From Caldifarciminota bacterium (GTDB taxonomy: Bacteria; Hydrothermota; Tepidihabitantia; Tepidihabitantales; Tepidihabitantaceae), in assembly GCA_011049385.1 (NCBI GenBank), contig DSBX01000153.1, positions 1-9,237 of the forward strand: a stretch of 9,237 nt of DNA, in the 5' to 3' direction. This document shows, one piece after another, positions 1 to 6,569 of the stretch. Each line of letters begins with the position of its first letter. Position 1 is the stretch's first letter. Below the pieces are notes generated by a model that worked only from the letters and a program-made list of their open reading frames with translations, was not told the origin of the DNA and made no database searches. The position numbers were made by a program, and so were the translations under genes.

Positions 1-1868
1 GAGCGGTCGCTGAAGCCCATCGAGTAGGCGCCCGCGCCGGGGTACGGCCCGGCCAGCTCACAGCGGTTGCCCATGTCCGGGACGAGCCGGTTGCCTACGC
101 GCAGGGTGGGAGTGTTGGGGATGACCGCCCGCGGCGCGTCGGTGAAGCCCCAGGCTTCGGCGAGCGAATCGGTTTCGTCGGCTTGAGCAAAGGCGGCACC
201 CAGTTCTTCGAGCGCCGGGTCGGTCACGAGCAGGGCCCGGCCGCTGATGAGCGCGGGCAGTCTGCCATCCTGGGCCCAGCGGCGGAGCTGGTTGGCGCGG
301 GTCCGGGTCGGGGCAACGACCTCGCGGGCGTGGACCCGGGCCGGAACCCGGTACTCGTCCAGACCGGAGCGGTACTCGGCCTCGATTTCGGCGGGCTCGA
401 CGACGACTTTGTCGGTCGTGTTGCGGCCGGTGTAGTGGTCAACCAGCATCCGGGCGCGCCGGTCCAGTATCCGGCTGACCGCGCCATTGGCGAGCCAGTC
501 GTGGTTGGCCTCGGCGTCGGTGAGGATGAGCTGTTCGAGCACCACCTGCTCGAGAATCCGGCGCACGCCTTCCGGCGACTGGAACTGGGCCCGGAAGAAG
601 ACCGGAATCTGCTCGATGCGGCGCTCGATATGCTCGCGGGTAATCGTGACACCGTCAACGGTGCCGATGGTGTCCGCGCCGGCGTCGAGAGCGGCGGTGT
701 CAATGGCGATGGCGACCGCCTGTGCGAGTTCGTCGGTCTTGGCCTCGTAGAGCTGTTCGGTCTTTTCATGGCGCACCTGGTTCAGGAGCTGGCCGCGGGC
801 TTCGTCGTAGGGCTTGACCGTGCGCGGGGTGCGTTCGGTGACCCGGATGAGCGCCCAGGCGGTGTCCAGCGAGACCGGCCGGCTGACCTGGCCGGGCCGG
901 AGCTTGAAAGCCGCGTCCTCGATGGCCTTGTCCCGCGTGCCGCGGCTGAAGAGCCCGAGGTCGCCGCCGCGGTCCTTGTCCGGGGCGGTCGAGAAGCGGG
1001 CGGTGAGCGTCTCCCAGGGCGCCGCGTCGGCACCAAGCAGGACGCGGCGCAGGGAGTCGGCCAGTTCCCGGCTCGGTACGACAAGCTGTGCCGCGCGGAC
1101 CTTCTCCGGGGTCGTGAAGCGCGAATCGCGCTCGCGGTTGTAGGCCGCGCGGAGGTCGCGCTCGGTCGGCTCGGCGTGGTCGGTCACGTTGCGGGTCTGC
1201 CAGGCTTCGAAGACGTAGCGGTCGCGCATGTCCCAGTAGGCCCGGGCGAAGTCGGGGTCGGTCAGCAGGCCGGTGTTGAGCGCGGCGCGGTAGAGGAGAC
1301 GGTTGTCAATCATCGTGTCAAGCAGGAACTCCTTGCGCTCGAAGGGCTCGTAGCCGGCAGGGTGGCGGCTGATCCGGTCGTCGAGCTCGATCCGGGTAAT
1401 CGGGTGGCCGTCCACGTAGGCGACGCGGTCCTGGTAGTTCTTGCGGAAACAGCGTTCGATGGCTTCAAGCGCATCCTTGCCGAAGCGTGACTTCATGTGT
1501 CGGGTCGCGACGACCTCGTAGTTCTGGGCCGCTTCGAGGTATTTCTCCCCGAGTTCCTGGGCCAGCGCCAGCCGGTAACGCATCTCGGGAAGCCGTCGTT
1601 CCTTCGGGAACTCCTCAACCAGGTCCTGGTAAATTGCTTCGGCCGCGGCGTAGTCGTGGCGCTTGTCGAGAAGGAAGTCGGCCTTCTCGAGCAGGACCGC
1701 GAAGCGGTCCGCGGGCCGGGTTGCGGCGGGGACCAGTTCGTCCAGCAGCGCACCCGCGCGGTCGAACTCTCGGGTCGCGTACAGCCGGTAGAGGCTGTCC
1801 GGTACCGGGGCGGCGAGAGCGGACAGCGAAACCGCCGCGCCGATGGCGAGAACAAGCAGTCTTGTCAT
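1..1868 (-). CDS. SurA/PrsA-like periplasmic peptidyl-prolyl isomerase with tandem parvulin modules (3' end outside window)
   Basis: This frame is open for 622 codons from the ATG at 1866-1868 to the window edge, with no stop reached. Residues 1-20 are a signal peptide (MTRLLVLAIGAAVSLSALAA), so the product is exported. Residues about 25-125 are helical and TPR-like. A SurA_N-type segment begins at VDGHPIT (152-158). It leads into a parvulin (PPIC) domain at about 254-348, with the family signature GGDLGLFSRG (301-310), then AAFKLRPGQVS and the closing strand WALIRVTE. A second SurA_N-like segment starts at VDGVTIT (404-410). A second, diverged parvulin-like region follows from about 506 and lacks a GGDLG motif. 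Proteins of this class assist folding of outer-membrane or secreted proteins by proline isomerisation or holdase activity. A strong ribosome binding site lies 3 bases upstream of the start. The gene follows a membrane kinase-like gene by 34 bases and probably shares its transcript. The class is firm; the clients are unknown. Confidence 0.88.
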   Translation of the reverse strand, partial: MTRLLVLAIGAAVSLSALAAPVPDSLYRLYATREFDRAGALLDELVPAATRPADRFAVLLEKADFLLDKRHDYAAAEAIYQDLVEEFPKERRLPEMRYRLALAQELGEKYLEAAQNYEVVATRHMKSRFGKDALEAIERCFRKNYQDRVAYVDGHPITRIELDDRISRHPAGYEPFERKEFLLDTMIDNRLLYRAALNTGLLTDPDFARAYWDMRDRYVFEAWQTRNVTDHAEPTERDLRAAYNRERDSRFTTPEKVRAAQLVVPSRELADSLRRVLLGADAAPWETLTARFSTAPDKDRGGDLGLFSRGTRDKAIEDAAFKLRPGQVSRPVSLDTAWALIRVTERTPRTVKPYDEARGQLLNQVRHEKTEQLYEAKTDELAQAVAIAIDTAALDAGADTIGTVDGVTITREHIERRIEQIPVFFRAQFQSPEGVRRILEQVVLEQLILTDAEANHDWLANGAVSRILDRRARMLVDHYTGRNTTDKVVVEPAEIEAEYRSGLDEYRVPARVHAREVVAPTRTRANQLRRWAQDGRLPALISGRALLVTDPALEELGAAFAQADETDSLAEAWGFTDAPRAVIPNTPTLRVGNRLVPDMGNRCELAGPYPGAGAYSMGFSDR

Positions 1869-1871
1869 GGG

Positions 1872-1879
1872 ACCTCCTT
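1872..1879 (-). promoter_or_regulatory. Ribosome binding site of the parvulin gene
   Basis: The minus strand reads AAGGAGGT, a near-perfect anti-16S match, 3 bases before the ATG at 1868. The site is strong but its spacing is slightly short. It fixes the start chosen for the isomerase gene. Confidence 0.75.
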
Positions 1880-1893
1880 GTGTGTCATCGTGG

Positions 1894-1913
1894 TCCTGCG
1901 CGCTAGCGCAGGA
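1894..1913 (-). other. Intercistronic hairpin with a stop codon in its loop
   Basis: There is a perfect 8-bp inverted repeat: arm TCCTGCGC, a 4-base loop, and arm GCGCAGGA. On the minus strand the loop contains the TAG stop (1903-1905) of the kinase-like gene. The stem ends 15 bases before the ribosome binding site of the isomerase gene. No T-run follows, so it is not a classical intrinsic terminator. Transcript processing, mRNA protection or control of reinitiation is possible. The structure is seen; its function is inferred. Confidence 0.45.
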
Positions 1914-2430
1914 ACTGCATCGTGACCATCATCACCGTACCGGAGAAAACCGGGATGACGACGTTGTCATTCACTTCTATCGGCAAGGCCTCGACGATCG
2001 AGGCCGATACCGCCCCAAGAATACCGGCAATCAGGGGCAGGTCAACCCCGGGCAGAATCGAGACAACCCACGCGACCCCGATGCAGGACGCGAGGCCGGA
2101 AAGCGTGCCTTCCAGGGTCTTGCGGAAGACCCGCACCCGGCCGATGGAGAGACCGACGAGCGCGGCGACGGTGTCGCCGATGGCCAGGAAGCCGACTGCG
2201 GCGATGATTACGCCCTTGCCCTGCTCGACACTGGTGCCGAAGGTGCCGCCGCCGAAGACGACCATACAGACCAGAGAGGCGAGCATCAGGTAAGAGCCGC
2301 CGGTGAGCGAGCTGAGCTCGCGGCGGCGCAGGAGCGTTCCGAACAGGACGATGAAGATGCTCTTGAACGGGTTGAGATGCAGTCGGGCGAAGTCGAGGAC
2401 CAGGAAGATGAAGGTCGCCCCGGTCATCAA
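1903..2430 (-). CDS. CTP-dependent diacylglycerol/polyprenol kinase-family integral membrane protein (start uncertain)
   Basis: This is a polytopic membrane protein of the dolichol kinase / DGK1 / phosphatidate cytidylyltransferase-like superfamily, which phosphorylates lipid alcohols or diacylglycerol with CTP. Counted from the first canonical start (TTG 2430), it shows about six hydrophobic segments and the expected motifs: RRRELSSLTGGSY (35-47), GDTVAALVG (85-93), FRKTLEGTLSG (102-112) and LPIEVNDNVVIPVFSG (149-164). Neither TTG 2430 nor ATG 2427 has a Shine-Dalgarno sequence. In-frame codons upstream to about 2523 encode GAERNRKLAHLLALLIPALY, which resembles the charged E-RK-H amino terminus usual in this family. 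The real protein therefore probably starts near the end of the preceding gene (stop TAG 2520-2522), but no ATG, GTG or TTG lies there in frame. The substrate (undecaprenol, diacylglycerol or another lipid) cannot be assigned. Its place between a PorV-like barrel and a periplasmic isomerase fits envelope lipid metabolism. Confidence 0.8.
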   Translation of the reverse strand: MMTGATFIFLVLDFARLHLNPFKSIFIVLFGTLLRRRELSSLTGGSYLMLASLVCMVVFGGGTFGTSVEQGKGVIIAAVGFLAIGDTVAALVGLSIGRVRVFRKTLEGTLSGLASCIGVAWVVSILPGVDLPLIAGILGAVSASIVEALPIEVNDNVVIPVFSGTVMMVTMQFLR

Positions 2431-2519
2431 CAGCGTCGCGAGGCGGTGTTCGAGCGGGTAGTAGAGCGCCGGAATCAGCAGGGCGAGAAGGTGGGCGAGC
2501 TTGCGGTTGCGTTCGGCGC

Positions 2520-3446
2520 CTAAAACTCGACACCCCCGGAGAACTGCTGGGCGCTCCCGAGTTCGCGCGAACCCGCGGCGTAGCCCGCGGCGTAGCCGTA
2601 GTCGAGGTAGAACCGGCCGAAGCGGGCGCCGAGACCGAAGGTCAGGTTGCCGTCGTGGGCACCGAGTCGGCCGAAGAGCGCGTTGCGGAAGGAGTACTCG
2701 GCCCCGAGGTTGTAGCCGAGGTCGCGCTCCTCCGGGCCGGCCTCAGCCTCGATGGCGAGCACGAGCGCGTCGCGGTCGAAACCGAACGTGCGGCCGATGC
2801 CGAGGGCAAGGCGCGGGGTGATCAGTTCGCGGGTGCCGGAACTCCAGAACAGCGGCGAGAGCGAGGCGTTCCGGATACGCAGGCCGACGTCAACCGCTCC
2901 GCCGGGCCGGATGAGGAGACCCAGGTCCAGGCCCATGCCGAAGCAGTTGCCGACGCCCAGGTCCTGGTATATCAGCTTGACGTTACCGCCGACGGATAAC
3001 TCGGGAAGAACCGTCCTCGCGTAGTTGACATAGCCGACGAGCTGATTCGCGCTGACGACTCTCTCAACGTAGGGGCGGTTGTCCGGTCCCGGCGGGCGGG
3101 TGGAGTCGGGCAGGGCGGTGAGCTTGATGCCGGGAATGCCGTTGTGGAGCACCGCGACGCCGAACGACTGGGTGCCGGATGGAAAGGCGGCGCCGAGGAA
3201 GTTGTGCTGGACCAGCCCGCTGAAGTCCTGAGAGTGCAGGAACAGCAGGCCGGTGCGACCGGGCAGTCCGGCCCGGGCCGGGTTGTAGTAGATTGCGGAC
3301 GGACCCTGAGCGGTCGTGACCGCGGCCCCGCCCATGCCGATGATGCGTGCCGATGTGCCCAGTCGCTCGAAGTCACCGGCGTACCAGGTCGCGGCGGCGG
3401 ATGCGGTGAGTACCGCCATTAGTAGAGCAGTCCTGCTCAGGCGCAT
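2520..3446 (-). CDS. PorV/PorQ-like (UPF0164-type) outer-membrane beta-barrel protein
   Basis: This 308-residue protein has a signal peptide at about 1-20 (MRLSRTALLMAVLTASAAAT). The PorV-family amino-terminal signature follows: GTSARIIGMGGAAVTTAQG (30-48), then SAIYYNPA (50-57). The remainder is alternating amphipathic strands rich in Gly and aromatic residues. It ends in FSGGVEF, with the terminal Phe typical of barrels recognised by the BAM complex. Family members sit in the outer membrane; PorV itself shuttles type IX secretion cargo, while others are uncharacterised porin-like barrels. The ATG at 3446 is supported by a good ribosome binding site. The gene lies 19 bases after an exported NHL-repeat protein with a FlgD-like tail, so the two are probably co-transcribed. 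Membership in the PorV/UPF0164 group is confident; a transport or secretion role is inferred. Confidence 0.85.
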   Translation of the reverse strand: MRLSRTALLMAVLTASAAATWYAGDFERLGTSARIIGMGGAAVTTAQGPSAIYYNPARAGLPGRTGLLFLHSQDFSGLVQHNFLGAAFPSGTQSFGVAVLHNGIPGIKLTALPDSTRPPGPDNRPYVERVVSANQLVGYVNYARTVLPELSVGGNVKLIYQDLGVGNCFGMGLDLGLLIRPGGAVDVGLRIRNASLSPLFWSSGTRELITPRLALGIGRTFGFDRDALVLAIEAEAGPEERDLGYNLGAEYSFRNALFGRLGAHDGNLTFGLGARFGRFYLDYGYAAGYAAGSRELGSAQQFSGGVEF

Positions 3447-3451
3447 AGAAG

Positions 3452-3457
3452 ACCTCC
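3452..3457 (-). promoter_or_regulatory. Ribosome binding site of the PorV-like gene
   Basis: GGAGGT on the minus strand lies 5 bases before the ATG at 3446. It sits in the 19-base gap after the NHL-repeat gene and supports independent initiation within a shared transcript. Confidence 0.7.
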
Positions 3458-3465
3458 GAAGTGAT

Positions 3466-4788
3466 TCAGGGAGAGACCCTGCTTTGCCGGTCGGGCACCC
3501 TTCGGACCAGGCCGGTCAGTTCCTTGCTGTGGATTCGTCTCGGCGTGCTGTAGGTTGGACGGATGACGGCGGCGATGCGATACTCGCCCACCGGAACCAA
3601 CCGACCTTCGTCGTCCAGTCCGTCCCAGACAATCAGCACCTCACCCGGGCGCTGGTCGTGAGGCGGGGTCAGCGTACGGACCGGGCGGCCGTTGGGGCCG
3701 GTTATCCGGACCTCAACGTCGGCGACGCCGGTAACGTAAAGCGCGATGGTGGTTCCCGGTCGTTCGGAATCGAACTCGCCCGGGTAACAGCCGATGAGAT
3801 AGCCGTCGAGCCCGACCCAGTAGTACTGGCCGCCCTCGACTTCGTTGACGAAGAGTTGGCCGAAGCGGCGCCAGACCAGGATTCCGCGGGGGGAACTGAA
3901 TCGCGAGTCGTCGCCGAAAGAGACGATATGCTTGAGTTCCGGGTCGAAGACGTGAACCTGGTCGTTTTCCCGGTCGGTGACGTAGCAGTTGCCGTGGCGG
4001 TCGAAGGCGGTGTAGCTGAACCCGGCCCGGGTCAGGCCGAGCCGGCGCATGTCAATCTGGCGCAGGAGTTGGCCGCCGAGCGAGAAGAGGCTCAGCCGGG
4101 TGCCGTCCCGGTCAATGACGACGGCGGCATCGGTCTGGTACTGGTTGTAGTCCGCTTCGCGGTCAAGAACCGCGATGCCGGTCGGGGCGTCGAGGTCACC
4201 GGTCCAGGCCGCGATGCGGGCGCCGTCCGGGCCATACACGCGCACCCGGTCCGCACCGGACTCGGTGACGTAGACGCGGCCGCGTGAGTCGAGCGCAACA
4301 TCCCGCGGCGCACGCAGGTCATCATCCAGCACCGATACCCAGTGCAGGTGACCGCCGGCATAGCGCAGGCGGACCACTCGGTCATTGCCGGTATCGGCGA
4401 CATAGACGTCGCCCGCCGGGTTGCAGGCGATGCCGTGCGGCCGGTCGAACTGGCCGGTGCCGGAACCGGCCGAGCCGTAGATGCGCGGCTCAATCAGCTT
4501 GACGTTGTAGACGACCTGGCCGGTCCCGGAGTTCACCCCGAACAGGGTCAGGATGTGGTCATCCCGGCTTGTCGTCGGGTCGTCCTCTTCGACCATTTTG
4601 GCGCCGCACATGCCTTCCGGGTTCGAGACCTTGAAGTCGCGGCCGAGGTACAGGCGGAGGTAATGGCGGCCGATGCGCTGGAATCCGAGGGTGTGGCTGA
4701 ACGGCGGTGTCAGCAGGGCGGTCGGACGGGCCATGCCGGCGGGCGCCGTCAGCGCCAGCAGGACCAGCCCTCTTGCAAGCAGGCTCAT
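3466..4788 (-). CDS. Secreted NHL-repeat beta-propeller protein with C-terminal FlgD-like Ig domain
   Basis: From the ATG at 4788 the product is 440 residues; a TTG two codons further upstream is possible but less likely. Residues 1-20 form a signal peptide (MSLLARGLVLLALTAPAG). NHL-type repeats form a propeller at about 112-335. Clear examples are GQFDRPHGIACNPAGDVYVA followed by DTGNDRV, LRAPRDVALDSRGRVYVTES, and FDRHGNCYVTDRENDQVHVF; two further repeats are more degenerate. Residues about 345-410 match a FlgD-type Ig fold (VEVRITGPNGRPVRTL, then IVWDGLDDEGRLVPVGEYRI), a module common at the carboxy end of exported proteins in FCB-like bacteria. About 30 basic and polar residues follow it. 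NHL propellers usually bind proteins, carbohydrates or nucleic acids, and no catalytic residues are recognisable. No Shine-Dalgarno sequence precedes the start, and a promoter-like pair lies immediately upstream. The ligand is unknown. Confidence 0.85.
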   Translation of the reverse strand: MSLLARGLVLLALTAPAGMARPTALLTPPFSHTLGFQRIGRHYLRLYLGRDFKVSNPEGMCGAKMVEEDDPTTSRDDHILTLFGVNSGTGQVVYNVKLIEPRIYGSAGSGTGQFDRPHGIACNPAGDVYVADTGNDRVVRLRYAGGHLHWVSVLDDDLRAPRDVALDSRGRVYVTESGADRVRVYGPDGARIAAWTGDLDAPTGIAVLDREADYNQYQTDAAVVIDRDGTRLSLFSLGGQLLRQIDMRRLGLTRAGFSYTAFDRHGNCYVTDRENDQVHVFDPELKHIVSFGDDSRFSSPRGILVWRRFGQLFVNEVEGGQYYWVGLDGYLIGCYPGEFDSERPGTTIALYVTGVADVEVRITGPNGRPVRTLTPPHDQRPGEVLIVWDGLDDEGRLVPVGEYRIAAVIRPTYSTPRRIHSKELTGLVRRVPDRQSRVSP

Positions 4789-4797
4789 CAACAAGAA

Positions 4798-4825
4798 ATG
4801 CTAGCCGCCGGGAAATGCCAGTCAA
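4798..4825 (-). promoter_or_regulatory. Candidate sigma70-type promoter for the envelope operon
   Basis: On the minus strand TTGACT (4820-4825, 5 of 6 to consensus) is followed, after a 16-base spacer, by TAGCAT (4798-4803, 4 of 6). The -10 box ends 9 bases before the ATG at 4788, so transcription would begin about 2-4 bases before the start codon. That agrees with the absence of a ribosome binding site and suggests a leaderless mRNA. It is a prediction from pattern only, and chance matches occur. Confidence 0.35.
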
Positions 4826-4948
4826 GAAGGCCGCGCATCGGGACGGCAAGGAGGGTGTTTACGGCCAGAGCACCAGCGCGACGCCCGGCGCGGCGAGAAG
4901 GAGCGGGATGGGCGGGGTAGACCATCCTAGATGAGACGTCGGCAGGGA

Positions 4949-4965
4949 AACCGGCGATACCGGTT
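4949..4965 (-). terminator. Weak hairpin after citF, possible terminator
   Basis: AACCGG and CCGGTT form a perfect 6-bp stem around a 5-base loop, 26 bases past the citF stop. Only a short T-run follows on the minus strand (stem end continuing into TTTCCC), so efficient intrinsic termination is doubtful. Position at the end of the operon is the main support. Confidence 0.3.
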
Positions 4966-4991
4966 GTTGTGACATCGAACACCGAGCGGGG

Positions 4992-6569
4992 TCAGCCGGG
5001 TATCTGGCGGACCGAGTCGAGGACTGTGCCGTCCACCCACTTGACGACGGCGACAACGTTATCGAGGACGGGATGGGGCGCGGGCCTTCCGCACAGCCGC
5101 TCGACGTCGGATTTGATGTCGGCCAGTTCGCGAACCGGCAGGCGCGAGGCCCGAACCGCCTTCCTCAGGTCTTCGCGGCGGGGGTTGATGGCGATGCCGC
5201 GCTCGGTCACGACCACGTCCACCAGTTCGCCCGGCGCGCAGAGCGAGGTGACCCGGTCCACGATGACCGGGGTGCGGTCGCGGAAGCTCGGCACGGCCAG
5301 AACGGTGCACCCGGCCAGCATGCAGTTCTGCCAGCCGCCGATACCGTGGAGCAGGCGGCCGTCGGAATGGGTGACAACGTTGGCGTTCCAGTCGAGGTCC
5401 ACTTCGGTCGCGCCGAGCACCGCCACGTCCAGGTTGCCGAGGAAGTTGCCCTTGGCGTGATAGTTGTAGCTGATGAGCGGCGAGGTGGAGACGTGGTTGC
5501 GGTTACGGCTGATGCTCCCGACCGCGTCGAGGTCGAAGGCCTGGCCGTCAACGAGTGCGCGGCAGAGCCCCTCTTCGAGCATCCGGACCAGGTACTTGTT
5601 GGTGCCGCCGTGAATCCAACTCGCGGTAACCCCGGCCTGCTTCATCATCTCGCCGAGGAAGATGGTGAAGGCGAGGCTGATGCCGCCGGCCCCGCCCTGG
5701 AAGCTGAAGCCGTCCTTCATGATTCCGGTGTCGCGGATGAACTCGGCGACAAGCCGGGCGATGTAAAGCCGGTCCGGCGAGCGGGTGAGCTCGGTCGTCC
5801 CCGACAGGATTTTCGCCGGGTCACCGATCTGTTCCTGCACGACGACACAATCCGCATAATGGCCGGGAATCTGGATCGGCAGGGCCGGGAACGGTACGAG
5901 GTTGTCGGTCACGACAATCACCTTGTCGGCGTACATCGCGTCGGGCAGGGCGTAGCCGAGGTTGCCGCAGGCGGTCGGGCCATGGACCCCGTTGGCGTTG
6001 CCGAAGGGGTCCGCGGTCGGGGCGGCGATGACCGCAATGTCAATGTGAATCTCGCCGTCCTGGATCGCCTGGGCCCGTCCGCCGTGACTGCGCAGGACGC
6101 CGAGCCCGCGCATCCGTCCGCGCGAGCAGAAGTCGCCGAGCGGGCCGTTGAGTGAACCCTCGATGTGGTGGACAACGCCGGACTCGAGGTGGCGGATCAC
6201 GGGTGCGTGGCAGGGGAAGCTGGCGGATGGGAACCAGCGCAGGTCGCGGACACCCATCTCCGCGCAGGTGTCGAGCAACTGATTGCCGAGCAGGTCACCG
6301 TCGCGGAAGTGATGGTGGGTCGAAAGTGCCATCCCGTCACGCAGGCCGCAGTGCTCAAGCGCGGTGTGGAGGTCGGGGAACAGCTTGCTGTCGCGGGCCG
6401 GGTAGTCGGCAAGGTTCGGTATCGGCGGCGCGGCCTTGCGCCCTGTCGGCCGGTGAGCGTGTACGCCCTGGTAGGGTGTTTCGGTCCGACCGTTGACCTC
6501 GGTCGGGACGAACCGGCCGGCGGCGTTCTGCACGAACGCGAAGCGTCGGGCGTCCTCGGCCGACTTCAT
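4992..6569 (-). CDS. citF: Citrate lyase / citramalate lyase alpha subunit (CoA-transferase)
   Basis: At 525 residues this is full length for CitF, which moves the substrate onto the acyl carrier protein thioester and releases acetate. Family blocks in order are ALSTHHHFRDGD (81-92), RSHGGRAQAIQDGEIHIDIA (160-179), IAAPTADPFGNANGVHGPTA (181-200), the run through CGNLGYA to ADKVIVVTDNLVPFP (201-228), GDPAKILSGTTELTR (249-263), KDGFSFQGGAGG (285-296), GATEVDLDWNANVVTHSDG (386-404) and VIVDRVTSLCAPGELVDVVV (435-454), closing with TERGIAINPRR (455-465). The ATG overlaps the stop of the upstream fusion gene (ATGA at 6566-6569), implying coupled translation and complex assembly. Segments expected to lie near the acyl group differ from the citrate lyase form I recall. 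GGWQNCMLAG (411-420) stands where GGHSDTAAGA is usual, and SPLISYNYHAKGN (363-375) is also unusual. Substrate may therefore be citramalate rather than citrate. Family is certain; substrate is not. Confidence 0.93.
   Translation of the reverse strand: MKSAEDARRFAFVQNAAGRFVPTEVNGRTETPYQGVHAHRPTGRKAAPPIPNLADYPARDSKLFPDLHTALEHCGLRDGMALSTHHHFRDGDLLGNQLLDTCAEMGVRDLRWFPSASFPCHAPVIRHLESGVVHHIEGSLNGPLGDFCSRGRMRGLGVLRSHGGRAQAIQDGEIHIDIAVIAAPTADPFGNANGVHGPTACGNLGYALPDAMYADKVIVVTDNLVPFPALPIQIPGHYADCVVVQEQIGDPAKILSGTTELTRSPDRLYIARLVAEFIRDTGIMKDGFSFQGGAGGISLAFTIFLGEMMKQAGVTASWIHGGTNKYLVRMLEEGLCRALVDGQAFDLDAVGSISRNRNHVSTSPLISYNYHAKGNFLGNLDVAVLGATEVDLDWNANVVTHSDGRLLHGIGGWQNCMLAGCTVLAVPSFRDRTPVIVDRVTSLCAPGELVDVVVTERGIAINPRREDLRKAVRASRLPVRELADIKSDVERLCGRPAPHPVLDNVVAVVKWVDGTVLDSVRQIPG

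Larger units (their letters stand above)
4789..4991. other. Intergenic region between the lyase operon and the envelope operon
   Basis: This 203-base gap separates two gene groups that share the same strand. It contains the hairpin at 4949-4965 and the promoter-like pair at 4798-4825. Short open frames cross it on the minus strand, one ending in a hydrophobic stretch (IPLLLAAPGVALVLWP), but none has a supported start or recognisable family. I see no tRNA, repeat or mobile element. Confidence 0.5.

Noticed and set aside
183..1490. Plus-strand open frame of 435 codons
   Set aside because: It lies antisense to the parvulin gene, whose minus frame has a signal peptide, clear PPIase motifs and a strong ribosome binding site. 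The plus-strand product has no recognisable domain; long antisense frames are expected at this GC content.
3467..3481. 5-bp inverted repeat CAGGG/CCCTG at the stop of the NHL-repeat gene
   Set aside because: The stem is short with no T-run, and the next gene follows immediately with its own ribosome binding site, so a terminator is unlikely. It may be chance.
3316..4287. Plus-strand open frame of 323 codons
   Set aside because: It is antisense to the NHL-repeat gene, and no family or ribosome binding site is seen.
4788..4982. Minus-strand 64-codon frame in the intergenic gap, with another frame ending in IPLLLAAPGVALVLWP
   Set aside because: No ribosome binding site or family resemblance is apparent. 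The hydrophobic run lies in a different frame from the longer ORF, and both lead into the promoter-like region.
5073..6155. Plus-strand open frame of 360 codons
   Set aside because: It is fully antisense to citF, which matches its family end to end. The antisense product is rich in Gly, Val, Ala, Arg and Glu, with no motif.
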